The translations under genes were made by a program, and so were the position numbers. The notes under the pieces are model-generated. The model had not been told where the DNA came from. It worked only from the letters and a program-made list of their open reading frames with translations, and ran no database searches. Below are positions 8,163 to 17,060 of a DNA stretch of 64,000 bases, piece by piece. How positions within the stretch are numbered: position 1 is the first letter of the stretch; every line of letters starts with the position of its first letter. Source of the stretch: Niameybacter massiliensis (GTDB lineage: Bacteria; Bacillota; Clostridia; Lachnospirales; Cellulosilyticaceae); the NCBI RefSeq assembly GCF_001282685.1, contig NZ_LN875034.1, positions 179,533 to 243,532 on the forward strand, read 5' to 3'.

Positions 8163-9650
8163 ATGGATAGAGGAAGTGGCATATTAATGCACATTTCATC
8201 TTTGCCGGAGTTATATGGAATAGGAACACTAGGAAAGTCAGCATACCTTTTTGCTGACTTTTTGAGACAAAGCGGACAAAAATATTGGCAGATACTCCCA
8301 CTAGGTCACACAGGATATGGGGATTCTCCTTATCAATCCTTTTCTGCCTACGCAGGTAATCCTTATTTCATAGATTTAGCAACCTTATATCAAGATGGGC
8401 TTTTAACTAAAGAAGAATTAGAAGCACTAGATCCCGAAGAAAATAGTGAAAAAGCAGACTATGGAAAGCTTTTTAATACACGCTATCCAGTCTTAAAAAA
8501 GGCATACAAACGAGCTAAAGTAACATTACATGAAGAAATTGAAGGGTTTATAAGTAGGAATAAAGCTTGGCTAGACGAATATACTCTTTATATGGCTGTA
8601 AAAGAAGAAAAGGGAAATAAGAGTTGGTTGGAGTGGGATGAACCGATTAGGTTACGACAACCTGAAGCAATCAAGTATTATAAAGAAAAACTAAAAGAAC
8701 AAATAGAATTTTGGGCATTTATTCAATATGAATTTTACAAACAATGGAATAAATTAAAGGCGTATGTTAATACTCTAGATATACAAATTATAGGGGATCT
8801 ACCTATATATGTAGCAGTAGATAGTAGTGATGTGTGGGCACATCCAGAAGTTTTTAGATTAGACAAAGATCATAAACCTATAGTAGTAGCTGGTTGTCCT
8901 CCAGATGCTTTTACAGAGGATGGACAGTTATGGGGTAATCCTATATATGATTGGGATTACTTAGAGCGCACTGGGTATGCTTGGTGGATTAATAGAATGC
9001 AAGAGGCCAGTAAGCTTTATGATGTGATTCGTATTGATCATTTTAGAGGGTTTGAGTCCTATTGGGCAGTGCCTTATGGTGATCAAACAGCCAAAGGTGG
9101 CAAATGGGTAAAAGGGCCAGGTATTAAGCTATTTAATGCAATAGAGAAGGCTTTGGGTAAGCTTAATATTATAGCTGAAGATTTAGGGTTTATGACAGAT
9201 GAAGTCCTGAAGTTTAGGGAAGAAACAGGGTATCCAGGTATGAAAGTTCTCCAATTTGGATTCGATATAGATGGTAAGAGTGATTATATTCCACATAATT
9301 GTGGCAAGAATTCAATTATGTACACAGGCACACATGATAACAACACAATAAGAGGATGGTTAGCATCTGCTGAAAATAAAGCACAAGCAGAACATGCTAA
9401 GAAGTATTTGAAACTAGATGAAAAAGAAACATATCACCTAGGATTTATAAGAGGAGCGTGGGCAAGTACATGTGTATTAGCGCTTACTCAAATGCAGGAT
9501 GTATTAGGACTTGATGACAATGCACGTATGAATACACCGGGCACAATGGGCGGCAACTGGATATGGCGTATGAAAAAAGATGTGCTTACTGACGAGTTAT
9601 CTATGCATATAAATGAAATAACAAAGCTTTACGGAAGGAGCTTAACATGA
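8163..9650 (+). CDS. malQ: 4-alpha-glucanotransferase (amylomaltase, GH77)
   Basis: 495 aa from the ATG at 8163 (GGGGTGA site); a GTG at 8154 is in frame but has no good site. The opening GILMHISSLPELYGIGTLG is the GH77 signature. Catalytic residues fall in RIDHFRGFESYW (Asp292), IIAEDLG (Glu339) and THDNNT (Asp392). The enzyme moves glucan units between maltodextrins, releasing glucose and making longer chains for the phosphorylase. Its stop overlaps the phosphorylase start by 4 bp (ATGA), so the two are probably translationally coupled. Cytoplasmic; no signal peptide. Confidence 0.97.
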   Translation: MDRGSGILMHISSLPELYGIGTLGKSAYLFADFLRQSGQKYWQILPLGHTGYGDSPYQSFSAYAGNPYFIDLATLYQDGLLTKEELEALDPEENSEKADYGKLFNTRYPVLKKAYKRAKVTLHEEIEGFISRNKAWLDEYTLYMAVKEEKGNKSWLEWDEPIRLRQPEAIKYYKEKLKEQIEFWAFIQYEFYKQWNKLKAYVNTLDIQIIGDLPIYVAVDSSDVWAHPEVFRLDKDHKPIVVAGCPPDAFTEDGQLWGNPIYDWDYLERTGYAWWINRMQEASKLYDVIRIDHFRGFESYWAVPYGDQTAKGGKWVKGPGIKLFNAIEKALGKLNIIAEDLGFMTDEVLKFREETGYPGMKVLQFGFDIDGKSDYIPHNCGKNSIMYTGTHDNNTIRGWLASAENKAQAEHAKKYLKLDEKETYHLGFIRGAWASTCVLALTQMQDVLGLDDNARMNTPGTMGGNWIWRMKKDVLTDELSMHINEITKLYGRSLT

Positions 9651-12019
9651 TCGAAAAACAATCTATTAAAGAATATATGGAAATGTATTGTAAAATGACC
9701 TATGGAAAAACTGTAAAACATGCGACAACGGCTGAAGTTTGGAGTGCATTAAGTACAGCTATTATGAGTCAGATTGTAGATAGATGGTATGTTACGAATA
9801 AAGCCTATAAGTCACAAAAAATGGCTTTTTATATTTCAGCGGAATACTTAATGGGAAGAGCACTTGGAAATAACTTAATTAACTTACAAGAATACGATCA
9901 AGTTAAAGACTTACTTAAAGAACTCAACATCAATTTGAATGAAGTAGAAGAGATGGAGGAAGATGCAGCACTAGGAAATGGGGGCCTTGGAAGGCTTGCT
10001 GCTTGCTTTATGGACTCTAGTGCTACCATGCATTTACCTGTGCAAGGTTATGGCCTTAGATATCGTAATGGACTCTTTAAACAACGTTTCAAAAATGGGG
10101 AGCAAGTAGAAGAGGCTGATGAATGGCTTAAATATGGTGACCCTTGGAGTATAAGAAAAGATGCAGATATGGTTTATATTAACTTTTCAGATATGAAGGT
10201 TAAAGCTATTCCTTATGATGTACCGATTATTGGGTTTGGTGGGGCGACTATCAATACATTAAGGCTGTGGCAAGCAGAACCTTTATGTGAATTTGATTTT
10301 AACCTTTATAACAATCAACAGTATGATAAAGCCTTAGAGCAAAAGAATCGTACGGAGGATATTACAAGAGTACTTTACCCAAATGACTCTACAGAACAAG
10401 GAAAGTTATTAAGACTTAGACAGCAGTACTTTTTAGTGAGTGCATCTGTTCAAGATATGGTACGTGACTTTAAAAGACGTCATGGAAATGTTTTTGATGA
10501 TTTTGCAAAATGGCATGCAGTTCAACTAAATGATACACACCCTGTACTTGCAATTCCAGAGTTTATACGTATCTTAGTAGATGAAGAAGGCGAAAGCTTT
10601 GAAAACGCACTAGGGACAGCAAGAAAGGTATTTGCTTATACGAACCATACGATTTTACAAGAAGCCTTAGAAAAATGGGATGCTTACTTGATGCAAAAGC
10701 TTTTCCCACGCATTTATCAAATTATAGAACAAATCGATGCTGCACTTGTACAAGAACTTAGAGAAAAGGGATACAGTGATGACCGCATCAATATGTATCA
10801 CATTATCAAAGAGGGTAAAGTGCACATGGCACATATGGCAATCTACGTTGGTTTTGCAATCAATGGTGTTGCTAAGCTGCATACAGAAATTTTAAAGAAT
10901 ACAGAGCTCCATCATTGGTATGAGCTCTATCCTTATAAGTTCCAAAATAAGACCAATGGTATCACACCAAGAAGATGGCTGGTACTTGCAAATCAAGAGC
11001 TTTCAAGTCTAATCACAGAAAAGCTTGGAAGTAATGAATGGATGATGGATTTATCTTTACTTAAACAGCTTACAAAGTTTGTTGAAGATGATGAAGTATT
11101 AGAGCGCTTACAAAGTATCAAATACACAAAGAAATGTCAGTTAGCAGAGGCTATTAAAGCAAGAGAAGGGATAGAGATAGATCCAAATTCTCTTTTTGAT
11201 GTTCAAGTTAAACGTTTACATGAGTATAAGAGGCAGCTCCTTAATGCCATGTATATTTTAGACTTATACTTTAGACTTAAGGAAAATCCAAACTTAGATA
11301 TTCCCAAGGTAACCTTTATCTTTGGTGCTAAAGCCTTCCCAGGTTACTATAGAGCGAAGAGTGTTATTAAACTTATCTTAGCTATAGGAGATTTGATTAA
11401 TAGGACACCAGAAGTTAAAGATAAGATACAAGTCGTGTTTGTAACGAACTATAGCGTATCTTATGCAGAGCGTATTATCCCAGCAGCAGACTTATCTAAG
11501 CAGATCTCAACAGCAGGTAAGGAAGCATCTGGTACAGGGAATATGAAGCTTATGCTTAATGGTGCCCCTACATTTGGCACTTATGATGGTGCAAATGTTG
11601 AGATTGTAGCAGAAAGTGGTGAGGAGAATAACTTCATCTTTGGCCTAAGAGTAGAAGATATTAATAACCTTAGAAATAACTACAATCCAAAAGAATACTA
11701 TGACAAGAATCCTGATTTAAAACGTGTACTAGATGCCTTTGTAAATGGTACATTAGATCCCGCGAATACAGGATGCTTTAGAGACTTATACGAAGCACTA
11801 TTAGTAGGTAAGAACTGGGAAAGACCAGATCAATACTATCTATTAGCTGATTTCAAAGCCTTCAAAGCAATGCAAGATAAAGTGTTTGAGTGTTATAAGG
11901 ATAGAAGAAAATGGGCTCAAATGAGCTTGATGAATATTGCCAATAGCGGAGCATTTTCAAGTGATCGTACCATTATGCAATATGCAAGTGAAATCTGGGG
12001 TATTAGTCCTATAAGCTAA
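9647..12019 (+). CDS. glgP: Glycogen/maltodextrin phosphorylase (GT35)
   Basis: 790 aa, usual length for the family. The pyridoxal-phosphate lysine lies in ASGTGNMKLMLNGA (Lys634). Other family marks are AALGNGGLGRLAACFMDS near residue 106, VQLNDTHPVLAIPE, and NGITPRRWL. It cleaves terminal alpha-1,4-linked glucose with phosphate to give glucose-1-phosphate. Here it completes the MalQ-phosphorylase pair for imported maltodextrin. Either malP or glgP would be an acceptable name; the operon context favours the maltodextrin role. Start ATG 9647 overlaps the malQ stop. A strong terminator follows. Confidence 0.96.
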   Translation: MIEKQSIKEYMEMYCKMTYGKTVKHATTAEVWSALSTAIMSQIVDRWYVTNKAYKSQKMAFYISAEYLMGRALGNNLINLQEYDQVKDLLKELNINLNEVEEMEEDAALGNGGLGRLAACFMDSSATMHLPVQGYGLRYRNGLFKQRFKNGEQVEEADEWLKYGDPWSIRKDADMVYINFSDMKVKAIPYDVPIIGFGGATINTLRLWQAEPLCEFDFNLYNNQQYDKALEQKNRTEDITRVLYPNDSTEQGKLLRLRQQYFLVSASVQDMVRDFKRRHGNVFDDFAKWHAVQLNDTHPVLAIPEFIRILVDEEGESFENALGTARKVFAYTNHTILQEALEKWDAYLMQKLFPRIYQIIEQIDAALVQELREKGYSDDRINMYHIIKEGKVHMAHMAIYVGFAINGVAKLHTEILKNTELHHWYELYPYKFQNKTNGITPRRWLVLANQELSSLITEKLGSNEWMMDLSLLKQLTKFVEDDEVLERLQSIKYTKKCQLAEAIKAREGIEIDPNSLFDVQVKRLHEYKRQLLNAMYILDLYFRLKENPNLDIPKVTFIFGAKAFPGYYRAKSVIKLILAIGDLINRTPEVKDKIQVVFVTNYSVSYAERIIPAADLSKQISTAGKEASGTGNMKLMLNGAPTFGTYDGANVEIVAESGEENNFIFGLRVEDINNLRNNYNPKEYYDKNPDLKRVLDAFVNGTLDPANTGCFRDLYEALLVGKNWERPDQYYLLADFKAFKAMQDKVFECYKDRRKWAQMSLMNIANSGAFSSDRTIMQYASEIWGISPIS

Positions 12020-12024
12020 GATGT

Positions 12025-12072
12025 AAAAAAGGAGATATAAAACTAGCTAGCTAGTTTTATATCTCCTTTTTC
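12025..12072 (+). terminator. Strong intrinsic terminator of the maltodextrin operon
   Basis: A long perfect inverted repeat: AAAAAAGGAGATATAAAACT and its complement, centred on a run of CTAG units, ending in TTTTT. A second small hairpin GGGACAATGTCCC with TTTTT lies at 12087-12104, with a further GGGACA at 12111. Confidence 0.9.
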
Positions 12073-12125
12073 CTTAGGTATAAGTCGGGACAATGTCCCT
12101 TTTTAAAATCGGGACATCTCATTTA

Positions 12126-12154
12126 TTGTTGCAGTTCTCAATAATAAATATAAT
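12126..12154 (+). promoter_or_regulatory. Promoter of the M60 peptidase gene
   Basis: TTGTTG at 12126-12131, a 17-bp spacer and TATAAT at 12149-12154. It lies about 60 bp upstream of the start codon and after the operon terminator. Confidence 0.5.
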
Positions 12155-12212
12155 AAATGTATTAATATAAAAAAATGAGATAAAAATATAAAACTAGAAA
12201 AGGAAATAAATA

Positions 12213-15200
12213 ATGAATAAAAAACTTATCGCATCACTTGTGGCAAGTATGATGATTATGGGGCAGATGCCAGTACAGCTTTTAGCTCAAGATGCTTCAC
12301 CAAAATTAGTACAACTTGCTGGGGATCAAGAAGTTAAAGAAATTATTGAAAAGGTTACACTCTATAAGCAGGATAGTGCAAAGCCTAGTGATCGTAACTA
12401 CTCATTTAATAATACCTTACATTCTAATGAACCTTTAGGAATAGAAGTATTAGGAGAAACGACAGTTGAAATTTTAGTAAGAGGTGAAAATGTTACTGGA
12501 GGTGCAACACTTAATTATCATGATGTGGGACATCTAAGAAAAGGAACAGATCTTAAAGTAGGAGAACCTATAAGAATTACTATTCCTAAAAAGGGACAAC
12601 TATTTTTAGATGTAGCTAACTTAAAACATTCCCAGAATCCAGACACACCATTTTCTATAGATGTCCAAGTGACTCTCATTGAGGGGGACTATAAACTCTC
12701 ACCAACTTATGATATAAGAGCAAATAAAGGTTTTGAACATGCAACATCAGATTCTGAAACTTTTAAGGCACTTGCTCTTGCTCCTGAAAATGCAGAAGAT
12801 GGAAGTATCTTGATTTCAGAAAATACGAGAACATATATTCCAAAATCAAAATTTATTCCTAAGACAGTGGACCCAAGTGGCGTACTGACTCACCAAGAGG
12901 CCATGCTTAAAAGTTACAATGAACTTGCAGATACACCAGATCGTGCAGGATTTATTCTTATGACGGGTATAGAGGAAATAGGTGGTTATATGGCTGCAAG
13001 TAGCTGGGCACTTGTTACACGACCTAAAGCTATACTTGAATACTTAAAGCTTCCTAATGAAGATGCATGGGGGATGTACCATGAGTTTGGCCATCTTTAT
13101 GAACAAGGGTGGGGGTATGTAGAATATTGGAATAATATTTATGCAAATATGTTAACACGTGAACTTCAGAATCGTCCATCAAACTGGACATGGCTCTATG
13201 GCAATAATGAAGAAAGCTATGAAACTAATACAGTTGTACCAAGTTTTGAAGGCTACTTAAAAGAAGCTAAGCTTGGGAGCATCCATCCTATGTATTATTT
13301 TGTAAGTATAATGGATCACATGGATTCAGAATTTATGGGTAAAATCACTCATTTATATAATAAAGATAAAAAATACAAGGGTGCAGAATACGTTGCATAC
13401 TTTGTAGCAAAAGAATATGGTATCAATATTATTCCATATTTAGAAGCTGCGGGTCACGCTATTACAAATAGGGATATTATTGAAGATATTATTCTAACAA
13501 GTAATGAAACACGTATCCATGTTGAACCAGGTAATATAAGATTTGAAGGAATTGACCAAATTTCAATGCCTCCTACGATGATGACTGGCTTCTACAATCA
13601 ACCTCTTAGAGGGATGAGTAATCCAAATGCAACAATTATTGTAGATATTGAAGGGACAGAATATACAACGACTACAGATGAAAGAGGACAGTTTGAATTT
13701 GACTGGCCAGTATCTGTTACAAATAAAACAGCTATACGTGTAGCGTCAATTGAAGCAGGAAAAGCGAAAAGTTTTTATAGAGATGTTATAGTAGAAGACA
13801 CAGAGAATCAAATTGTTTTTAAAGGTTACAAAGATGAAGTATTCTTAACTGTAGATATTGATGAAGCAAATCAAGCCTTTCATGCTGTTTCAAGTGGTAA
13901 AGTAGCAAATCAATTCTATAATGGACAATATGCAAAGATAGAGCAATTTAATAAATTTGGTGAGCGTAAAAATATCATTTCTATGAATGGTGGAGCAATT
14001 GCTGATAAAATGGCTGAAGCACTTAACGGATGGACTTATGAAGCGGGGGACTATTTAAAACTTTATCATCCAGAACAAGGAAGAATTTCTCTTCAAGGTT
14101 ATGTTGAAAACGATGTTAATAAGCTTTATGCAAATATGAATGCTATTAATATGAATGAAAGCTACTTCTATCTAACAGGTGAACATGTCTTATATTCAAA
14201 TAGTCAATTAGAGCCTCAAATAACAATTCTTGATCTTCAAGAAAAATTAAATAAATTTAAACAGTTACAATCCAATGATTATACACCATCTTCTTGGGAG
14301 CTATTCCAAACTAAGATTCAAGCTGTAGAAAATGCTATTTTAGATTCAAATACTACACCGGAAATATTACAACAATTATGGAGAGATATAGATACTTATG
14401 AAGGTCTATTAATACCAGTAAGTGTAATTGTTGTTAAAGGATATAATAATCAAGTTGCACTTCGCATAGGATTTGATCTAGAAACAGGTAAACTTGTAGC
14501 TAAATCCACTGGTGTCGCAGCCAATATATATCATGGTGGAAATATTTACTTTAAACTTGAAGTTCTATCAAGTACGGGAGCAGTTGAAGCAACTTATAGT
14601 TTAAGAGGTCAAGAAAATGCTGATGCAATAGCAACAGCTATTAATACACTTTCACTTCAAAAAGGGCAAAAACTAAGACTTAGCCATTTAGAACCTCAGC
14701 GTTTAGCTGTTGAAGGGTATGTTATTGATGCGCCTTATGATCTAAGTACAGGGCTTCGTCAGCTTGACTTAAAGAATACATACTTCTACTTATGGGGTGA
14801 AAGTTTAGCCTATACAGATCAGTTAGAAGAAATAGTTAAAGTAGATAAAACAGCTTTAAAAGCAACTATAGATGAAGCTTTAGCACTGGATGAAGAAGTG
14901 TATACAAGTGAGACATGGGCAAATCTATTAGGACATTTAGACTATGCGCAACAGGTATATGCAATAACTGATTATACGCTTACTCAAGAAACTATAGATC
15001 AAGCAAATGAACAGTTACGTGAAAGCATTCAGCAATTAGTGGTAGCGCCAAAGTTAGACTATAATGAGCTTGACTTACTTATTCAACAGGCAGATGAATT
15101 AGTTACAGGTGGTCAAGGTAACTATGAGGAAAATAGATGGAATAACTTATTATGGGCATTAGATTGGGCAAAAGAAATGCGCCAAGATAAGTCACTTACT

Positions 15201-15770
15201 CAAGAAGAAATTAATCAAGTAAGTATCTACCTAAAAATAAATATTAATGATGTACTTGAATACCAACAAACAGATAAGACAGCTCTTAAAGTTGCTATAG
15301 ATGAAGCATTAGCATTAAACGAGTCAGACTATACAGTAGAATCTTGGGCAAACCTGATACATGCTTTAGAAAATGCTCAGCTTAAATATGAATTAGTTGG
15401 GACAACTGTTACACAAGAATCAGTAGATAGAGTAACACAAGCATTACAAAATAGTATAAAGCAATTAGAAAAACTATCAAAACTAGATTATATCAAGCTT
15501 GATTCTATTATTGAGCAAGCAGATGAATTAGCTAGTGGTGGTCAAGGTAGCTATGAACAAAATAGATGGGATGGTTTTATCTGGGCATTGAACTGGGCAA
15601 AAGAAATGCGTGTAGATACAACACTTAATCAAGAACAAGTAGATCACGTAGGTCGCTATTTAGCAATATGTATGAATGATGTCCTTGAGTATCAATCAGT
15701 AAAAGAACTTTCTACTGAGGTAAATAAAGTACTAGAAGATGAAGTTTTAAATGATGAAGTAGAAATTTAG
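12213..15770 (+). CDS. Secreted M60-family (enhancin-like) metallopeptidase with mucin-binding modules
   Basis: 1185 aa. Signal peptide about 1-26 (ending VQLLAQ). A beta-rich N-terminal part is followed by the M60 catalytic domain (about 180-460) with the zinc motif HEFGH at residues 290-294 (MYHEFGHLYEQGWG). Two related modules of about 110 aa follow, near 545-655 (IVFKGYKDEVFLTVDI) and 745-860 (VVKGYNNQVALRIGFDL). They look like the putative mucin/carbohydrate-binding module that accompanies M60 proteins. The C-terminus has FIVAR-like helical repeats. M60 enzymes cleave mucin-type glycoproteins, so this is probably a secreted mucinase or host-glycoprotein protease. No LPXTG or SLH anchor is visible. 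It stands alone between two terminators. Confidence 0.88.
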   Translation: MNKKLIASLVASMMIMGQMPVQLLAQDASPKLVQLAGDQEVKEIIEKVTLYKQDSAKPSDRNYSFNNTLHSNEPLGIEVLGETTVEILVRGENVTGGATLNYHDVGHLRKGTDLKVGEPIRITIPKKGQLFLDVANLKHSQNPDTPFSIDVQVTLIEGDYKLSPTYDIRANKGFEHATSDSETFKALALAPENAEDGSILISENTRTYIPKSKFIPKTVDPSGVLTHQEAMLKSYNELADTPDRAGFILMTGIEEIGGYMAASSWALVTRPKAILEYLKLPNEDAWGMYHEFGHLYEQGWGYVEYWNNIYANMLTRELQNRPSNWTWLYGNNEESYETNTVVPSFEGYLKEAKLGSIHPMYYFVSIMDHMDSEFMGKITHLYNKDKKYKGAEYVAYFVAKEYGINIIPYLEAAGHAITNRDIIEDIILTSNETRIHVEPGNIRFEGIDQISMPPTMMTGFYNQPLRGMSNPNATIIVDIEGTEYTTTTDERGQFEFDWPVSVTNKTAIRVASIEAGKAKSFYRDVIVEDTENQIVFKGYKDEVFLTVDIDEANQAFHAVSSGKVANQFYNGQYAKIEQFNKFGERKNIISMNGGAIADKMAEALNGWTYEAGDYLKLYHPEQGRISLQGYVENDVNKLYANMNAINMNESYFYLTGEHVLYSNSQLEPQITILDLQEKLNKFKQLQSNDYTPSSWELFQTKIQAVENAILDSNTTPEILQQLWRDIDTYEGLLIPVSVIVVKGYNNQVALRIGFDLETGKLVAKSTGVAANIYHGGNIYFKLEVLSSTGAVEATYSLRGQENADAIATAINTLSLQKGQKLRLSHLEPQRLAVEGYVIDAPYDLSTGLRQLDLKNTYFYLWGESLAYTDQLEEIVKVDKTALKATIDEALALDEEVYTSETWANLLGHLDYAQQVYAITDYTLTQETIDQANEQLRESIQQLVVAPKLDYNELDLLIQQADELVTGGQGNYEENRWNNLLWALDWAKEMRQDKSLTQEEINQVSIYLKININDVLEYQQTDKTALKVAIDEALALNESDYTVESWANLIHALENAQLKYELVGTTVTQESVDRVTQALQNSIKQLEKLSKLDYIKLDSIIEQADELASGGQGSYEQNRWDGFIWALNWAKEMRVDTTLNQEQVDHVGRYLAICMNDVLEYQSVKELSTEVNKVLEDEVLNDEVEI
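14845..15695 (+). repeat. Internal duplication of FIVAR-like helical modules in the M60 protein
   Basis: Two alternating modules occur twice. One begins KTALKATIDEALAL (about 14845) and KTALKVAIDEALAL (about 15280). The other begins LDYNELDLLIQQADEL (about 15053) and LDYIKLDSIIEQADEL (about 15484), with conserved NRW and WAKEMR. One composite unit is about 145 residues. Confidence 0.75.
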
Positions 15771-15787
15771 AAGAAGTATTTACTTAT

Positions 15788-15830
15788 AAAAAGTAGAGGA
15801 AACTTAATAAATAGTTTTCTCTACTTTTTA
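15788..15830. terminator. Bidirectional terminator between convergent genes
   Basis: AAAAGTAGAGGAAACT faces AGTTTTCTCTACTTTT with A and T runs on both sides. It serves the M60 gene on the plus strand and the zinc-ribbon gene on the minus strand. Confidence 0.85.
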
Positions 15831-15845
15831 ATACTGTTAAATAAA

Positions 15846-16922
15846 TTAATTATTGATTTTATGATAAACGTGGCTGATGAGTTCAATTTGTTTTCTTTGA
15901 TTACACTCTACATCGTTAAGCCATTCGAGTGCAGCGCCTATGACAAAGCCAAGGAACATGTTAAGGATACCAAGACCAACTAAACCAACACAAATGATAA
16001 GACTTAACATATTTTGACCAGCATAAAGTGTAAGGCCTCCACCGGCAAATAGGGCAAGTCCAAAGAGTACACCAAGAATCTTACTAATCACTTTAAGTCT
16101 AGCTAAAGAGCCATATTTAGGTGTAATACGTACAGGTGTGCCAGGTCTTGGTGGAGAAGTTGTAAGTGATGGGACAGGTGTTGTAGGAAGTGGTACACCT
16201 GTTGTAGCAGCTTCTTGGTTAGCAAGTGTTGCATCTTTAGAAGAAGCTTGTCCATGATTTACATTTGAAGTTGATACTATAGCATCATCAAATGAACTAG
16301 GCTCATCTGATTGGGTAGGTTTACGGATAAAGTCTGTGATGTTTGTATTTGAATCAAATACAGGATTTGGCTGAGGTATAAGTTCATCACTTTCTATTTT
16401 TGCTTTTAAAATGTGAAACTCATCTTTTGCAGTTGAAGCAGTATCTTTAGAGACATTTTTATTTGTAGATGTTTTATTATTGTTGGTTATTTCTCTATTT
16501 ATGGATGGGCTATCATCTTTAGTAGTTTCTTTACTTGTAGATGAAGTATCATCTTTGATTGCTTCTTTGTTTGTAGGTACTTTATCATTTTTTTCTATTT
16601 CTTTATCTGTAGATACTTTATCGCTTTTGGTTATTTCATGAGTAGTTGATTCCTTAGAGAGTGTAGCTTGTTTTTTAGCCTTTGTTTTTTGAGTAGATTT
16701 GCTAGTAGGTGTACTCGCAGTATCCTCTTCGGTCGTAGTTGTATCAGATAGCTTGTCTACATTCTCAGTAGTAGTATTTGACTCTGTAGATTGGTTTACC
16801 TCTTTAGTCTCTATGGCAGGATTGGTTTGGTCTGATGAATCAGTAGGTAATAAGGAACCGCATTTAAAGCAGTTACGATCACTATCTATATTTGGAAAGT
16901 TACAATTTGGACATCGTTTCAT
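15846..16922 (-). CDS. Zinc-ribbon protein with 12-residue repeats and C-terminal membrane segments
   Basis: 358 aa, function unknown. The N-terminus has a zinc ribbon (CPNC at residues 4-7, CFKC at 18-21). A long disordered region rich in Thr, Ser, Lys and Asp follows, with about six 12-residue repeats at residues 92-163 (pattern STNKExxKDDxx). The C-terminal part has two hydrophobic helices at about 278-330 (VLFGLALFAGGGLTLYAG and LIICVGLVGLGILNMFLGF), then a short cytoplasmic tail. The zinc ribbon would be cytoplasmic. A strong ribosome site (AGGAGGGGGA) precedes it. It is transcribed alone from a promoter back to back with that of the lactonase. Confidence 0.8.
   Translation of the reverse strand: MKRCPNCNFPNIDSDRNCFKCGSLLPTDSSDQTNPAIETKEVNQSTESNTTTENVDKLSDTTTTEEDTASTPTSKSTQKTKAKKQATLSKESTTHEITKSDKVSTDKEIEKNDKVPTNKEAIKDDTSSTSKETTKDDSPSINREITNNNKTSTNKNVSKDTASTAKDEFHILKAKIESDELIPQPNPVFDSNTNITDFIRKPTQSDEPSSFDDAIVSTSNVNHGQASSKDATLANQEAATTGVPLPTTPVPSLTTSPPRPGTPVRITPKYGSLARLKVISKILGVLFGLALFAGGGLTLYAGQNMLSLIICVGLVGLGILNMFLGFVIGAALEWLNDVECNQRKQIELISHVYHKINN
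16434..16649 (-). repeat. 36-bp coding tandem repeat (about six units)
   Basis: Encodes residues 92-163 of the zinc-ribbon protein: STTHEITKSDKV, STDKEIEKNDKV, PTNKEAIKDDTS, STSKETTKDDSP, SINREITNNNKT, STNKNVSKDTAS. The period is exactly 12 residues, with no insertions. Confidence 0.8.
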
Positions 16923-16960
16923 TTTTATTCCCCCTCCTAAAAAATTACATATCTACCTTT

Positions 16961-16989
16961 ATTATAACTTTAAATTCTAATTTTTCCAA
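16961..16989 (-). promoter_or_regulatory. Promoter of the zinc-ribbon protein gene
   Basis: On the minus strand TTGGAA (16984-16989), a 17-bp spacer and TATAAT (16961-16966). It lies 17 bp from the divergent lactonase promoter, so the two polymerases could interfere with each other. Confidence 0.6.
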
Positions 16990-17005
16990 TAAAAATTAAA
17001 TAGAA

Positions 17006-17034
17006 TTGCTTTTGTATAAAAATTAGGGTATAAC
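17006..17034 (+). promoter_or_regulatory. Promoter of the lactonase-family gene
   Basis: TTGCTT at 17006-17011, a 17-bp spacer and TATAAC at 17029-17034, followed by a GGAGGAG ribosome site before the ATG at 17061. Confidence 0.55.
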
Positions 17035-17060
17035 AAGAGGAAAGGAATGGAGGAGCTAGC

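Noticed and set aside
12087-12117. GGGACA repeats after the operon terminator as a mobile element end
   Set aside because: The 13-bp GGGACAATGTCCC with a T run is better explained as a second small terminator, and there is no nearby transposase or matching end.
16434-16649. CRISPR-like array in the 36-bp repeats
   Set aside because: The repeats are directly adjacent, in frame and without spacers; they code for a repetitive protein linker.
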